Assembly (NCBI RefSeq): GCF_017901175.1
Contig: NZ_CP072796.1
Span: 1-34,476, forward strand
Length of the DNA: 34,476 nucleotides
From: Thiothrix unzii
Lineage (GTDB): Bacteria > Pseudomonadota > Gammaproteobacteria > Thiotrichales > Thiotrichaceae
Direction: 5' to 3'
Part shown: piece by piece, positions 14,874 to 23,007 of the stretch
How positions within the stretch are numbered: position 1 is the first letter of the stretch
Layout of the letters: each line of letters starts with the position of its first letter
The notes under the pieces: generated by a model
Databases searched by the model: none
What the model was told of the DNA's origin: nothing
What the model saw: only the letters and a program-made list of their open reading frames with translations
Position numbers and translations under genes: made by a program

Positions 14874-15803
14874 TTACGCCTCTTTGGGCTTGCGCCCGCG
14901 TTTCTTTTTAGGTGTTTCGCCTCCTTCTAATGGCATATCAATCTGTTCTGCATATTTCCAAGAAAACTCTAAAGAACCCACTCGTTTCTTATTTTCTTTA
15001 TCCTTTATTGCCTTGAATTCAATATCCATATGACATTTAGCTTTCAGTTCTTTTATCGGCTTATCAATACAATGTGCTTTTATATCTCCGTAAATATAAC
15101 TTTCTGGAACATCAAGAGAATTACGGTAATCTTCTACTGATATAAGTAATCGTTTAGTATCTTTCCATTGCATTAGGAGTTCATAAAGTCGCCATGAGTA
15201 TGTTGATTTAAGGTCAACTGTACTTTGTAGTTTGTAAATAATTTTATCGCCATTATTTAACATGGATAAACTAGGAGAAACTTCTGGGCTAAAACGTAAT
15301 TCAACCCAACCTTCACCTGTATGATATTTTGCTGACGATACCCAATGTATTTTTTCAGTTGTACGTCCTTTGGGTGTTTCTCTCGTAATGGTAATGTAGC
15401 GATTAAATAAAGCGTCTGCTGCTTCCTGTAAGTCTCTGTAGAAATTCTTTGAGCCTTTAACTCCCATTTTCTCTGCATAGTCAACAGCCACAATCCTGAC
15501 AACCAACTGACTAGGCTGTGGAGCTGTAGGGTGTATCTTGGAAACGGCATATCTGATAAGTCGCGTCTGGTGAATCGTTAACCCATGTGCAGCTTTTACC
15601 AACGCCTTTGCTAGATGTATCTCCCCATCATGCCCATATATGGTCTGCAAATTGTCAGGCGGAGGAGATAATCTACTTCTCTCTATGATCTCACCAGTAG
15701 GCGGCGGTGTAGACTGCAACCGTTTTCGTGCCTGCTCCCATGTCTCGCCAGGACGGGCATTTTTACTGATATATGAATCATCAATACGTTGTTCTTCTAC
15801 CAT
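14874..15803 (-). CDS. repB: Rep_3-family replication initiator, module 1
   Basis: A 309-residue Rep_3/RepB-type initiator made of two winged-helix domains. Visible marks are the opening helix L-T-I-H-Q-T-R-L-I-R-Y near residue 76, W-V-S-S-A-K-Y-H in the middle, and the S-W-R-L-Y-E-L-L-M-Q-W-K motif near 205 typical of the second domain. A basic tail (K-K-K-R-G-R-K-P-K) ends the protein. I start at ATG 15803; a GTG two codons upstream overlaps the likely AGG site. The gene is clearly more AT-rich than its neighbours, suggesting a different origin. It should bind the 22-base iterons upstream at 15898-16029. Confidence 0.85.
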   Translation of the reverse strand: MVEEQRIDDSYISKNARPGETWEQARKRLQSTPPPTGEIIERSRLSPPPDNLQTIYGHDGEIHLAKALVKAAHGLTIHQTRLIRYAVSKIHPTAPQPSQLVVRIVAVDYAEKMGVKGSKNFYRDLQEAADALFNRYITITRETPKGRTTEKIHWVSSAKYHTGEGWVELRFSPEVSPSLSMLNNGDKIIYKLQSTVDLKSTYSWRLYELLMQWKDTKRLLISVEDYRNSLDVPESYIYGDIKAHCIDKPIKELKAKCHMDIEFKAIKDKENKKRVGSLEFSWKYAEQIDMPLEGGETPKKKRGRKPKEA

Positions 15804-15897
15804 GAACACCTACCAAAACAAGAAATATGGAATCATATTTATCTTAATATATTTAATATATGAAGTCAACTTTGACTACATATTATTGTGAGTAATG

Positions 15898-16029
15898 CCG
15901 TCTTTTCTTCATACTTGCACCGTCTTTTCTTCATACTTGCACCGTCTTTTCTTCATACTTGCACCGTCTTTTCTTCATACTTGCACCGTCTTTTCTTCAT
16001 ACTTGCACCGTCTTTTCTTCATACTTGCG
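15898..16029. repeat. Six 22-base iterons of origin 1
   Basis: Units begin at 15898, 15920, 15942, 15964, 15986 and 16008, each starting CCGTCTTTTCTTCATA and ending CTTGCA. All six are essentially identical. The 22-base period places each Rep on the same helix face. A seventh, partial copy lies at 16142-16160. Confidence 0.9.
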
Positions 16030-16040
16030 CAGTGCGCAAG
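16024..16040. promoter_or_regulatory. Palindrome next to iterons 1
   Basis: Arms CTTGCGCA/TGCGCAAG around G overlap the end of the last iteron and border the AT-rich region. It may be a Rep or host-factor site. Confidence 0.5.
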
Positions 16041-16187
16041 ATAATATTTTTCATTTATTATCAATAACTTAAAATGTAATATTTTTTCTCTACAATCTTT
16101 CTTACAAGTTGTTTACAAATATTCTTACAAACAAAAGAAAACACCGTCTTTTCTTCATAGAACGCTATTGTGTCAAAACACTTTATA

Positions 16188-16228
16188 GGGTGAATTTAAA
16201 CAAACGACACCAAAGTCCCATAGGATTT
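16188..16228 (+). repeat. Solo Tn3-type terminal repeat
   Basis: This 41-base segment begins GGGTGAA and ends CAAAGTCCCATAGGATTT, matching the terminal repeats of the transposon at 17802 with a few changes in the middle. It has the same orientation as the left end. It is therefore a leftover end or the outer end of a larger element that would carry the RNA-like block. Confidence 0.75.
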
Positions 16229-16295
16229 GAAATCCATGCACTGCAAGAAGCAAATCACATTCAAACCTATAGCCCGGAAACACGTCAGGCAGATA

Positions 16296-16409
16296 GTCAC
16301 GTAAGTGACCATAAGGAACGGGCTACGCCCGTGAGTATCTGTGGGTGCTAACGCACCCAAGGGAAAGGAGCGTCTACGACGCGCGTATTGAGCCGCTACG
16401 CGGCTTTTT
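16296..16409 (+). ncRNA. Ladder of five perfect short hairpins
   Basis: In a row: GTCAC/GTGAC with loop GTAA (16296-16309), CGGGC/GCCCG (16319-16331), GGGTGC/GCACCC (16343-16358), GCGTC/GACGC (16370-16382) and AGCCGC/GCGGCT followed by TTTT (16391-16409). Four of the loops are TAC or TAAC closed by C-G. The last hairpin looks like a terminator. This suggests a small structured RNA or the 5' region of the larger RNA. Module 2 has no equal. Confidence 0.45.
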
Positions 16410-16504
16410 GGTGATTAACCATGAAGAGCTATAGATAGAGCCATTAAAACGCTTAAAAGCGATTCTGCGCGGTTCTAACAACATTCGTGCAAACTTGAAC
16501 TTCA

Positions 16505-17801
16505 CCAGATGGGGGTTTACCCCCATACCCCCAGTCTTGCAGGGCGCGAGGCAGGGTGAGTGGTAGCTTGAAACGTATCACTCGCGGGTGTAACTCGTGC
16601 GAACGTGGAAGACCGTCAGTTCTGGCTTTAATGCCAATAGAGCCGCAGTAGCGGGATTACGCGGCGTAAGGCCATCACTTCGATTTACTGGAAGTGCGCC
16701 GCTACAAAGGGGCAAGCCCCTTTATCCAAAGAGTCCACCCGTGCCGCTGGGTAGATATAGTTTTATCCGAGTTGAGTCACCTCAAGCATTCAGAATTCCC
16801 CCCCGCCAAAGGCAAGGGGGAATGGTTTGCGCCGGTGCCGCGCTGTCTGGGTAGCCAAAAGCTGGAAACGCCGCGAACGGCTTCTACCCTGTACCAAACC
16901 GGAGGTTTGCACACGGTGCTTTGCTGATCACACGGACTGCGCCAACAGCCCGCCCCTGATCAAGTGCCTATCCGTCCCCCGCCAAGGGGACACGCTTGTT
17001 ACTGCCGCAGGCTTTCGGCTTGTTGATGGATATATTTATATCCATCAACTGCATGAACAGGATGCCACTCCTGTTGTTTTCATGCTCGTGTTAAGGCTTC
17101 GACCATATCGCCCCAACACTTTCCCGCCTACTTGCCTGCTCTCCCACTCTGCTACCATCCCGCCCCGGAGCCACCGGGAACGGTTAAACTGGGCAGAGCT
17201 TCCCACGTTAGCTTGCATTGTCGCTGTTATGCGCCGCTGCCCTCCATTTGCTTGCTAGGCTACGCCTTTTGCCGGGTTTCCCCGTCAATTTCCACCCCGC
17301 GAGATTCCAAAGCCGGTGGTGTACTCACAAACAACTTTCATTGGGCATGGCCAGACTCTCAGTCACGGCTCACAACAACTTACCCCATAGCATCCTCGTG
17401 TGATGCATTTACAGGCTTGAGCTATCCAGCGATCTTTCCGGCTTGCGCCAAAAAGTACCAGCGTCTCCAGGTTTCCCCTCCACGCCCTGACACCTCACGG
17501 TATCCTCAGCAGCCCACCTGTGGGGCTTGGGTTATACGGTCTCCCGCATCCCCCAAGGCGGATTTGTAACATTTGTTGCCAAATGGTTACGCACCACTTC
17601 AACACAAACAGGGTTTCACCTATCACTAGGTTCCCGTTTCCGTGTCGCCCAATCCCCGGCTTATCCGGTCGGATTGGGTCGGAAGGTGGGATTGCACCAC
17701 CTAACGCCCGTCGTAGCCGCGCCAGCTTAATTACAAGCACGCGGCTTCAGCAGTAACTGTCCCTAGGTTGGCAGCCTAAGGACTCACACAAGTGGCTGCT
17801 T
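16505..17801 (+). ncRNA. Candidate giant structured RNA, copy 1 (3' end cut by Tn3 element)
   Basis: About 1.3 kb without a convincing gene, homologous to 31520-33193. Many stems are visible, for example CGGGT/ACTCG (16585-16597), CACTTC/GAAGTG (~16677), ACCG-GGAA-CGGT (~17167), GCATC/GATGC (17390-17406), a bulged hairpin at 17566-17590, CCCAATCC/GGATTGGG (~17650-17675) and AGCCGCG/CGCGGCT (~17715-17745). Differences from copy 2 keep the pairing, and G-U pairs are possible only in + strand RNA. Ends are estimates. The match to copy 2 stops where the transposon begins. Class unknown; the size recalls ornate large RNAs such as GOLLD, ROOL or OLE, but I do not recognise any of them here. Confidence 0.65.
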
Positions 17802-17842
17802 GGGTGAACTTGCATAAACGTCATCAAAGTCCCATAGGATTT
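17802..17842 (+). repeat. Left terminal inverted repeat of the Tn3 element
   Basis: Complementary to 22317-22357 over about 41 bases with one T/C difference in the middle. It starts GGG as Tn3-family ends do. Confidence 0.9.
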
Positions 17843-17864
17843 CGGTGATGACGATCTAAGGGGG

Positions 17865-18165
17865 TTGAAGTCCAACAGAACGAAAACCTACGCTAAGCAC
17901 CACAACCGCACGTTGAGCCGCCAGCGAATAAGTTCCCCGCGTTTAGCCGTGGCGGTAGCACAACCGCCTATCTTGCCAATGCTGAATACAGCACACGAAC
18001 AGCATTGTTCCGCACGACTACAGCACTATTCAGACTGGAATAGCATTACCCAGCATTATTGCAGCATTCCAACAGCATTATTCCGCAATGCTAATTGGCT
18101 GCTACATAAATGCGGAATAACGCTGATTGTTGCTGGAAAATGAGGTTAGAAGTCGATGGCAAGAT
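17865..18165. repeat. CAGCATT-rich repeat region in the transposon left arm
   Basis: No gene seen. From about 17980 to 18130 the motif CAGCATT or CAGCAYTATTC recurs at least seven times. One copy with ATTCCGCA and its complement TGCGGAATAA forms an inverted repeat around 18075-18125. It may be part of the resolution site or a transposase/resolvase binding array. Confidence 0.45.
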
Positions 18166-18167
18166 GT

Positions 18168-18207
18168 GTATTTGCTATACCGCCACAAGTGACGGCACAG
18201 CAAATAC
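18168..18207. promoter_or_regulatory. Dyad GTATTTGCT/AGCAAATAC
   Basis: Nine-base perfect arms 22 bases apart, spanning 40 bases, the size of a resolvase subsite pair or a regulator site. It lies between the repeat region and the tnpR 3' end. Confidence 0.4.
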
Positions 18208-18282
18208 TAGGTAACTTATTCGCCTTCGGCTCAACGATCTTGCCCTTGCAGGGAGTGGGCGCGGTAGGCATGGTAGTGGCAT

Positions 18283-18321
18283 GGATGAATGTAACAAACA
18301 ACACCAAAGTCTCATAAAATT
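18283..18321 (+). repeat. Degenerate internal terminal-repeat-like sequence
   Basis: It starts GGATGAATGT and contains CAAAGTCTCATAAAATT, aligning over ~39 bases with the transposon ends at reduced identity and in the left-end orientation. It is probably an old end left by an earlier insertion. Confidence 0.6.
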
Positions 18322-18389
18322 CGCTACTATCCCGCGACAATTATCTTGTCCGGTCAGTTGCTGAATCATGAAGCCACCTTAGCGTGACC

Positions 18390-19043
18390 TCATTTTTCTT
18401 CATGCGGTACACACTTGATCCTGTTCAACCCATGCTTCTTGAGCCAGTTATAAAGGTTTGCTTCGGTGGTGTGATACCGCTGTGCGATGAACCGTTGCGT
18501 TGCGCCATTCACCAACAACCCTTCGATTTCTGGACGGAACGCATCCAGTTTGCTTTTGCCCGGCCCTTTGGGGCGACCAAGGATGAAGCCTTGCGCCTTT
18601 TTGGCACGTAACGCCTCTGTCGTGCGCTGTGAGATCAGGTCGCGCTCAATTTCCGCTGCCATCGAAAATGCCAAGGCAATGATCTTGCTCTGGATGCTGT
18701 GGTCAAGCCGCCAACTGCCCTTTACCGAATAGACGCGGATACCCTTGCGGGTGGATAGTGCCAGTATCTCCATGCACTCCAACATACTGCGCCCCAAACG
18801 TGAGAGTTCCGCGACGATAAGCGCATCGCCATCCTGCAACGCCTCCAGCACCTGCGCAATTTGACGCTCACGCCATGACTTCTTCCCCGAAGCAACCTCC
18901 TCAACAAATGTTACCTTGCCAAGGTCGTGATGGTTGGCGAAGTACAGGATGTCTGCCTTGTTTTTTCCAGTGTCTTGACCCTGTGTTGATACCCGCAGGT
19001 AAGCGACGGTTTTCGGGGCTGGGGAAGCTGTTTTTGCCGTCAT
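18390..19043 (-). CDS. tnpR: Tn3-family resolvase (serine recombinase)
   Basis: A 217-residue serine recombinase: Y-L-R-V-S with S19, then L-S-R-L-G-R-S at 79-85, an E-helix region (S-M-A-A-E-I-E-R-D-L-I-S-Q-R-T), and a C-terminal helix-turn-helix (about 175-205). It should resolve cointegrates formed by TnpA. It is divergent from tnpA, with a dyad between them that is the likely crossover region. It is unlike the other recombinase (9376-9972) in its N-terminus and C-terminal domain, so it belongs to this transposon. Confidence 0.88.
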   Translation of the reverse strand: MTAKTASPAPKTVAYLRVSTQGQDTGKNKADILYFANHHDLGKVTFVEEVASGKKSWRERQIAQVLEALQDGDALIVAELSRLGRSMLECMEILALSTRKGIRVYSVKGSWRLDHSIQSKIIALAFSMAAEIERDLISQRTTEALRAKKAQGFILGRPKGPGKSKLDAFRPEIEGLLVNGATQRFIAQRYHTTEANLYNWLKKHGLNRIKCVPHEEK

Positions 19044-19080
19044 GTTTTACCTTCCATAAAAACCTGAAAAACAGGCTTAT

Positions 19081-19108
19081 TTGATAGGTTTCCTTATAGG
19101 AATATCAA
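19081..19108. promoter_or_regulatory. Dyad between tnpR and tnpA (candidate res core)
   Basis: TTGATA and TATCAA at the ends surround CCTTATAGG, making a 28-base dyad between the divergent genes, the usual place for res sites and for the shared promoters repressed by resolvase. Confidence 0.6.
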
Positions 19109-19198
19109 GCCTTTTTGCCTAATCTTTCTTATCGTATAAATGATCGTTTTCAGTGTAGCTGCATCTTTAACCCACTTCCCCTTTTGAGAGTCCGCCCT

Positions 19199-22100
19199 AT
19201 GGCAAGAATGAGAATCTTCAACCGTTTGGAAGAGGATGCATTTGAATCACCTCCCGTGTTCAACAGTGCGGAACGAAAACGGTTTTTCTCCTTGCCATTA
19301 GCATTGGAAGAACCGTTATTGGGTCTGCGGACACCTACCAACAGGGTTTGCTTCTTGGTGGTGGCAGGTTATTTCAAGGCACGGCACAAGTTCTTTTCCC
19401 GGCAATTCCGTCAGACGGATATTGAGTATGTCGCAAGCCAGATGGGTGTGAACCCGGCAGTGGTTTCCATTGGCGCTTACGGCAAGGAAACGTATGCCCG
19501 CCATCAACGGCTAATCTTGGCACACTTCGGCTACCGCCCCTTCGATGGTACGGCAAAAACCGCCATCGCCAACGAAATGGCGGCCTTGGTGCGCGTCCAG
19601 TCCCGCCCCAAACTGGTGTTGCTGGAAGGCATCCAAATGCTTACCCGCGAGAAAGTTGCGCTCCCCAGCTACAACGTGCTGGCTGACCTGACGGTCGCCG
19701 CGATCGACCACCACCATGCCCGGCTCCTAAAAACCGTCAACGACCATCTCAGCAAAATCCAGCGTGACCAGCTCGATGCCCTGCTGGAGAAGGAGCCGGA
19801 TAATGGCGATGGGGAGGGTTGGCGTTACCACCTCACGTTGCTGAAGAAAGCCAACCAGTCCACCCAACCGTCAAAAATCAAGGCCAATCTGGCTGACATG
19901 GATACCTTGCAGGCACTTTACCTTGACCTTAAGCCGGTAGTGGAACGCTTGGGCTTGGGTTACGGACACACCCGCCACTACGCCTACACCGTCATCAAGG
20001 CACGGATTTCCCAAGTCATGCAGCGTTCCGATAATGACTGTTACCTGCACCTGATTGCCTTCATCGCGTACCAAACCTTCAAGCTCAATGACACCCTGAC
20101 CGACACGTTGCTGGGTGTGGTGCAGGCGGCAACCAATGCCGCATTGAAAGACCAAAAGGAAACCTACTTCAAGGCGCGGGAGCAACACCGCCAATCCCTT
20201 GCTACCCTTGTTGAGCAGCTACGCCAGAATGTCCACGGTGCATTGGATGCCATCCGGCAAATCGTGGCGGATGGGCAATTGGGTGATAACCAAAAACTTG
20301 CCCTGATCAGTGCGGCGCTGGACACGGAGGATGCCACACCTGCACAGGTCGACAGGCACATCGAGGGGTTCAAGCAAGAGGTGGCGGAACTCCAGCATAG
20401 CCAAGACTACCTCACCCGGCTGGAGGCACACTCCCTCAAACTGCAACACCGCGCCGCCGACATCGTGCGGCGGATACAGTTTACGCCAGACTGCAACAAA
20501 CCGGCGTTGTGGGAGGCGCTGCGGCATTACCAGAAAAGTGACGGCAACCCTGACAAGGGTGCACCCACTGGCTTCCTGTCCACTGAACAGTGTGCCGCAC
20601 TGACCGGCCCGGACGGCAAGTTCCGCATTTCGCTGTACAAGGCATTGTTGTTTGTTGGGGTTGCCCAAGCCATCAAGTCCGGGGCATTAAACCTCATCCA
20701 TTCGGAGAAATACCGCTCCCTCGGTGAATACCTGATCCCCAAAACCGACTGGGTGGCGAACCGCGCCGAATACCTGCACCGCGCCCAGCTCGACCGTTTC
20801 GCCGATTGCAGTGCCACCTTGGCAGCACTGGGGCAAGAGCTGGATGGGCGTTACCAGCAAACCAACCAGAACTTCAAATCAGGCAACAACCCGTACCTGA
20901 CAGTACGTGCCAATGGCAGCATCCATGTCAGCACCCCCAAACTGGGGGAAGTCGAATCCCGCTCATTGGGGGATTTTTTCCCGGAACGCAAATACATCCC
21001 GATGCTTGAGATGCTGGCGACGGTAAGCCATGCCAGCGGTTTCCTTGATGAGTTCGTGCATTGGCAGGTTAAGCACCAGCGCACCCGACCTGCCAAGAAA
21101 ACCCTGTTTGCCGGTATCATCGGCTACGGCTGTGACATTGGCCACCACAAGCTGGCGCAGATTTCCCAGCAGATCGACGGGGGTGAGTTGGACAACACCG
21201 TCAACTGGTATTTCTCGCTCCAAAACGTGCAGGCCGCGAACGACCGCATCCTACAGTTGACTGACCGGCTGGGTTTGCCGGACATCTACCGCAGCAGCCC
21301 CGGTGTCCTGCATACCTCCAGCGACGGCCAAAAATTCGGGGTGGCGGTGGATTCCCTGAACGCCAACTACTCGTTCAAGTATTTGGGGAAAGACAAGGGT
21401 GTCAGCGTGGCAACCTTCATCGACATGCGCCACCTGATGTGGCATTCCACGGTGATCAGCGCCTCCGAACGTGAGGCCGCCTATGTGATCGACGGGCTGA
21501 TGCACAATGATGTGGTCAAAAGTGACATCCATTCGACCGACACGCACGGGTATTCGGAAGTTGTCTTTGCGGTCACTTACCTGCTGGGGCCTGAGTTCGC
21601 ACCCCGGATCAAAGGGCTTGGGAAACAGCACCTCTATGCCTTCAAATCCCGCAAGCATTATGAAGACCAAGGCCATGTCCTGTTGCCAGATCACACCATC
21701 CGCACCCACCTCATCGAAGCGCAGTGGGATGAAATCCTGCGCTTTGTCGCCACCATCCGCTTGAAAGTGACGACCGCTTCCCAGCTCTTCAAACGCCTGA
21801 ACTCCTACTCCAACCAGCATCCGTTGTACCAAGCGTTGAAGGAGTTTGGGAAAATCATAAAAAGCCGTTTCATCCTGAAGTACTACGACGATTGCCAATA
21901 CCGGCAAGCCATCGAGAAGCAGCTCAATAAGGGGGAAAGTTCCAACAAATTTTCCAAGGCCGTCTCCTTCGGGAACAACCCGGCATTCACCCAAGGCGAG
22001 AAGGAAGACCAAGAGGTTGCTGAGGGTTGCCGCCGCCTGATCAAGAACGCTGCGGTATGCTGGAACTACCTTTACCTGTCACGGGAGCTGGCTACCGGAA

Positions 22101-22264
22101 AGGATGAAACCCGGAAGACAGAACTGCTTGATGCCATCCGCCACGGGTCTGCCCTGACGTGGAAGCATTTTAACCTGCATGGGGAATTCGATTTCTCGGA
22201 TGAACGCATGGTCGATTCAGTGGGTTTGGCGATCCCCAAAAAACTGGGCGGCTGGCAGGGCTGA
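19199..22264 (+). CDS. tnpA: Tn3-family transposase
   Basis: About 1021 residues from the ATG at 19199, normal for Tn3 TnpA; an in-frame start at 19115 would add 28 unconvincing residues over the promoter. The N-terminal DNA-binding part includes the DUF4158-like opening (R-K-R-F-F-S-L-P and F-L-V-V-A-G-Y-F-K-A). The C-terminal catalytic part has S-S-D709-G-Q-K-F-G and S-T-D781-T-H-G-Y-S-E, the first two acidic residues of the DDE triad at the expected spacing. The third is further on and I do not pin it. It catalyses replicative transposition from the 41-base ends. The frame is intact, so the element may be active. Confidence 0.93.
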   Translation: MARMRIFNRLEEDAFESPPVFNSAERKRFFSLPLALEEPLLGLRTPTNRVCFLVVAGYFKARHKFFSRQFRQTDIEYVASQMGVNPAVVSIGAYGKETYARHQRLILAHFGYRPFDGTAKTAIANEMAALVRVQSRPKLVLLEGIQMLTREKVALPSYNVLADLTVAAIDHHHARLLKTVNDHLSKIQRDQLDALLEKEPDNGDGEGWRYHLTLLKKANQSTQPSKIKANLADMDTLQALYLDLKPVVERLGLGYGHTRHYAYTVIKARISQVMQRSDNDCYLHLIAFIAYQTFKLNDTLTDTLLGVVQAATNAALKDQKETYFKAREQHRQSLATLVEQLRQNVHGALDAIRQIVADGQLGDNQKLALISAALDTEDATPAQVDRHIEGFKQEVAELQHSQDYLTRLEAHSLKLQHRAADIVRRIQFTPDCNKPALWEALRHYQKSDGNPDKGAPTGFLSTEQCAALTGPDGKFRISLYKALLFVGVAQAIKSGALNLIHSEKYRSLGEYLIPKTDWVANRAEYLHRAQLDRFADCSATLAALGQELDGRYQQTNQNFKSGNNPYLTVRANGSIHVSTPKLGEVESRSLGDFFPERKYIPMLEMLATVSHASGFLDEFVHWQVKHQRTRPAKKTLFAGIIGYGCDIGHHKLAQISQQIDGGELDNTVNWYFSLQNVQAANDRILQLTDRLGLPDIYRSSPGVLHTSSDGQKFGVAVDSLNANYSFKYLGKDKGVSVATFIDMRHLMWHSTVISASEREAAYVIDGLMHNDVVKSDIHSTDTHGYSEVVFAVTYLLGPEFAPRIKGLGKQHLYAFKSRKHYEDQGHVLLPDHTIRTHLIEAQWDEILRFVATIRLKVTTASQLFKRLNSYSNQHPLYQALKEFGKIIKSRFILKYYDDCQYRQAIEKQLNKGESSNKFSKAVSFGNNPAFTQGEKEDQEVAEGCRRLIKNAAVCWNYLYLSRELATGKDETRKTELLDAIRHGSALTWKHFNLHGEFDFSDERMVDSVGLAIPKKLGGWQG

Positions 22265-22316
22265 AAATGGGAAGTGGGAAATGGGCGCTACGCCTTACTG
22301 GCTATGGGTTTGCGCA

Positions 22317-22357
22317 AAATCCTATGGGACTTTGGTGACGTTTATGCAAGTTCACCC
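22317..22357 (-). repeat. Right terminal inverted repeat of the Tn3 element
   Basis: Ends ...AAGTTCACCC and pairs with the left end. It lies 53 bases after the tnpA stop. Confidence 0.9.
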
Positions 22358-22515
22358 AATAAAAGTACGGGGTTAGTTCGGTGTAAATTAAGTATGTTGT
22401 AAACCTTTGTGGCACGTTCTCCCCTGTTCGTGCCTTTTTTTTCCTGCCCATGCTAGGCTCTTCATGCACGAAGTTTGCGTATCAATTTGTAACAACATTG
22501 TTACAAGTCGGAGCA
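22358..22515. repeat. Repeat B, copy 2
   Basis: It matches 11889-12050: leader, GGCACG/CGTGCC terminator hairpin with eight T (22411-22442) and the TTTGTAACAA dyad at 22486-22507 with one mismatch. It starts at the first base after the transposon's right end. Confidence 0.65.
22411..22442 (+). terminator. Intrinsic terminator in repeat B copy 2
   Basis: GGCACG/CGTGCC stem followed by eight T. Confidence 0.65.
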
Positions 22516-22527
22516 ACCGACTACCTC

Positions 22528-23007
22528 TCAGGTGATTTGGTTGGTTGTTCTATAATTAGATAAGTACCTTCCAATCCCTGCCCCGTCGATGTGTCGGGGA
22601 ACTTGGTACATGGTTGTTACTGTGAGGAAATCCCCAAGGGTCTTGTTCTCCACGTGCCTCAAAATGAGCAAGGCATCAGGTGCGAGGCGCATCACCAGCT
22701 TTACTTTGCTACTCTCCTCGCTTGAAAAGAAATGTCCCGGTTGCCCAAGCTTTTCATACAGCAGTTCACAGACGTTTTTGCTTTGTGTTTCCAGCCAGTG
22801 CTTGTGTTTGCGTTCTATGTGGGTCTTCCCCCAACTTGCCGTCCCCGTTTGCAGGCAGATCGGTAGTTCACAAGAAAACCCTTGGATTGTCTTGGGGGGA
22901 AGCCTTGCCCAGTGGGTTTGTCCGTTGACCATCCAAAAATCAAAGTGATGGTTGTTGCCTGTTGATGTGAATTCCATTTGCTGATTTTCGGAAAATAAAA
23001 TGCGCAT
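22528..23007 (-). CDS. Unknown protein, possibly a small nuclease-fold (BECR-like) toxin
   Basis: A 159-residue soluble protein with no signal peptide. The central part has an H-I-E-R-K-H-K-H-W motif (about residue 63-71) followed by a helix and beta strands with R-L-A-P-D-A-L-L-I-L-R-H and L-T-V-T-T-M-Y. The order of His, basic and Thr residues recalls BECR/RelE-like or phage barnase-EndoU-type nucleases, but this is pattern recognition only. No partner antitoxin gene is adjacent. The gene runs toward repeat B and its GTAACA dyad. If real, it may be a toxin or an RNA-processing enzyme. Confidence 0.5.
   Translation of the reverse strand: MRILFSENQQMEFTSTGNNHHFDFWMVNGQTHWARLPPKTIQGFSCELPICLQTGTASWGKTHIERKHKHWLETQSKNVCELLYEKLGQPGHFFSSEESSKVKLVMRLAPDALLILRHVENKTLGDFLTVTTMYQVPRHIDGAGIGRYLSNYRTTNQIT

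Larger units (their letters stand above)
15804..16187. other. Origin of replication 1 (iteron type)
   Basis: Upstream of rep 1: AT-rich promoter region, six tandem iterons, a CTTGCGCA/TGCGCAAG palindrome (16024-16040), then about 90 very AT-rich bases suited to melting. It ends with an isolated partial iteron at 16142-16160. No perfect DnaA box found by eye. This is the layout of theta-type iteron origins. Confidence 0.75.
17802..22357 (+). mobile_element. Tn3-family transposon with tnpR and tnpA
   Basis: Terminal inverted repeats of about 41 bases (17802-17842 and 22317-22357) begin GGGTGAACTTGCATAAACGT and end with CAAAGTCCCATAGGATTT, with one difference between them. Inside are a resolvase on the minus strand, a divergent tnpA, a dyad between them and ~540 bases of repeat-rich left arm. 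The 5-base flanks are TGCTT and AATAA, so there is no target duplication. The right flank starts exactly at repeat B and the left flank is the giant RNA block, so a rearrangement or deletion followed insertion. Confidence 0.88.

Noticed and set aside
15898-16029. Regular direct repeats that could be a CRISPR array
   Set aside because: The 22-base units touch each other with no spacers and lie upstream of a rep gene, so they are iterons. The same holds for 30855-30975.
16750-16780. AGATATAGT resembling a group I intron core motif
   Set aside because: No matching P7 partner, no P3/P8 and no guanosine-site context could be found. It forms a simple GATA/TATC hairpin instead.
17132-17569. 145-residue + strand frame in the RNA block, with a related 112-residue frame at 32529-32867
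   Set aside because: The frames differ in length between copies, have odd Pro/Ser/Cys-rich composition, lack ribosome sites, and the block contains indels and covarying hairpins that do not respect codons.
16505-17801. Group II intron or rRNA fragment as the identity of the block
   Set aside because: I found no GUGYG 5' end, no domain V hairpin with its catalytic triad, no reverse transcriptase and no conserved rRNA segments on either strand. A search could still overturn this.
17797-17801. Target-site duplication of the Tn3 element
   Set aside because: Left flank TGCTT and right flank AATAA do not match, and using the 16188 end (TTATA) does not help.
21251-22012. 253-residue minus-strand frame inside tnpA
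   Set aside because: It lies antisense to the conserved catalytic part of the transposase, has no ribosome site and no recognisable family.
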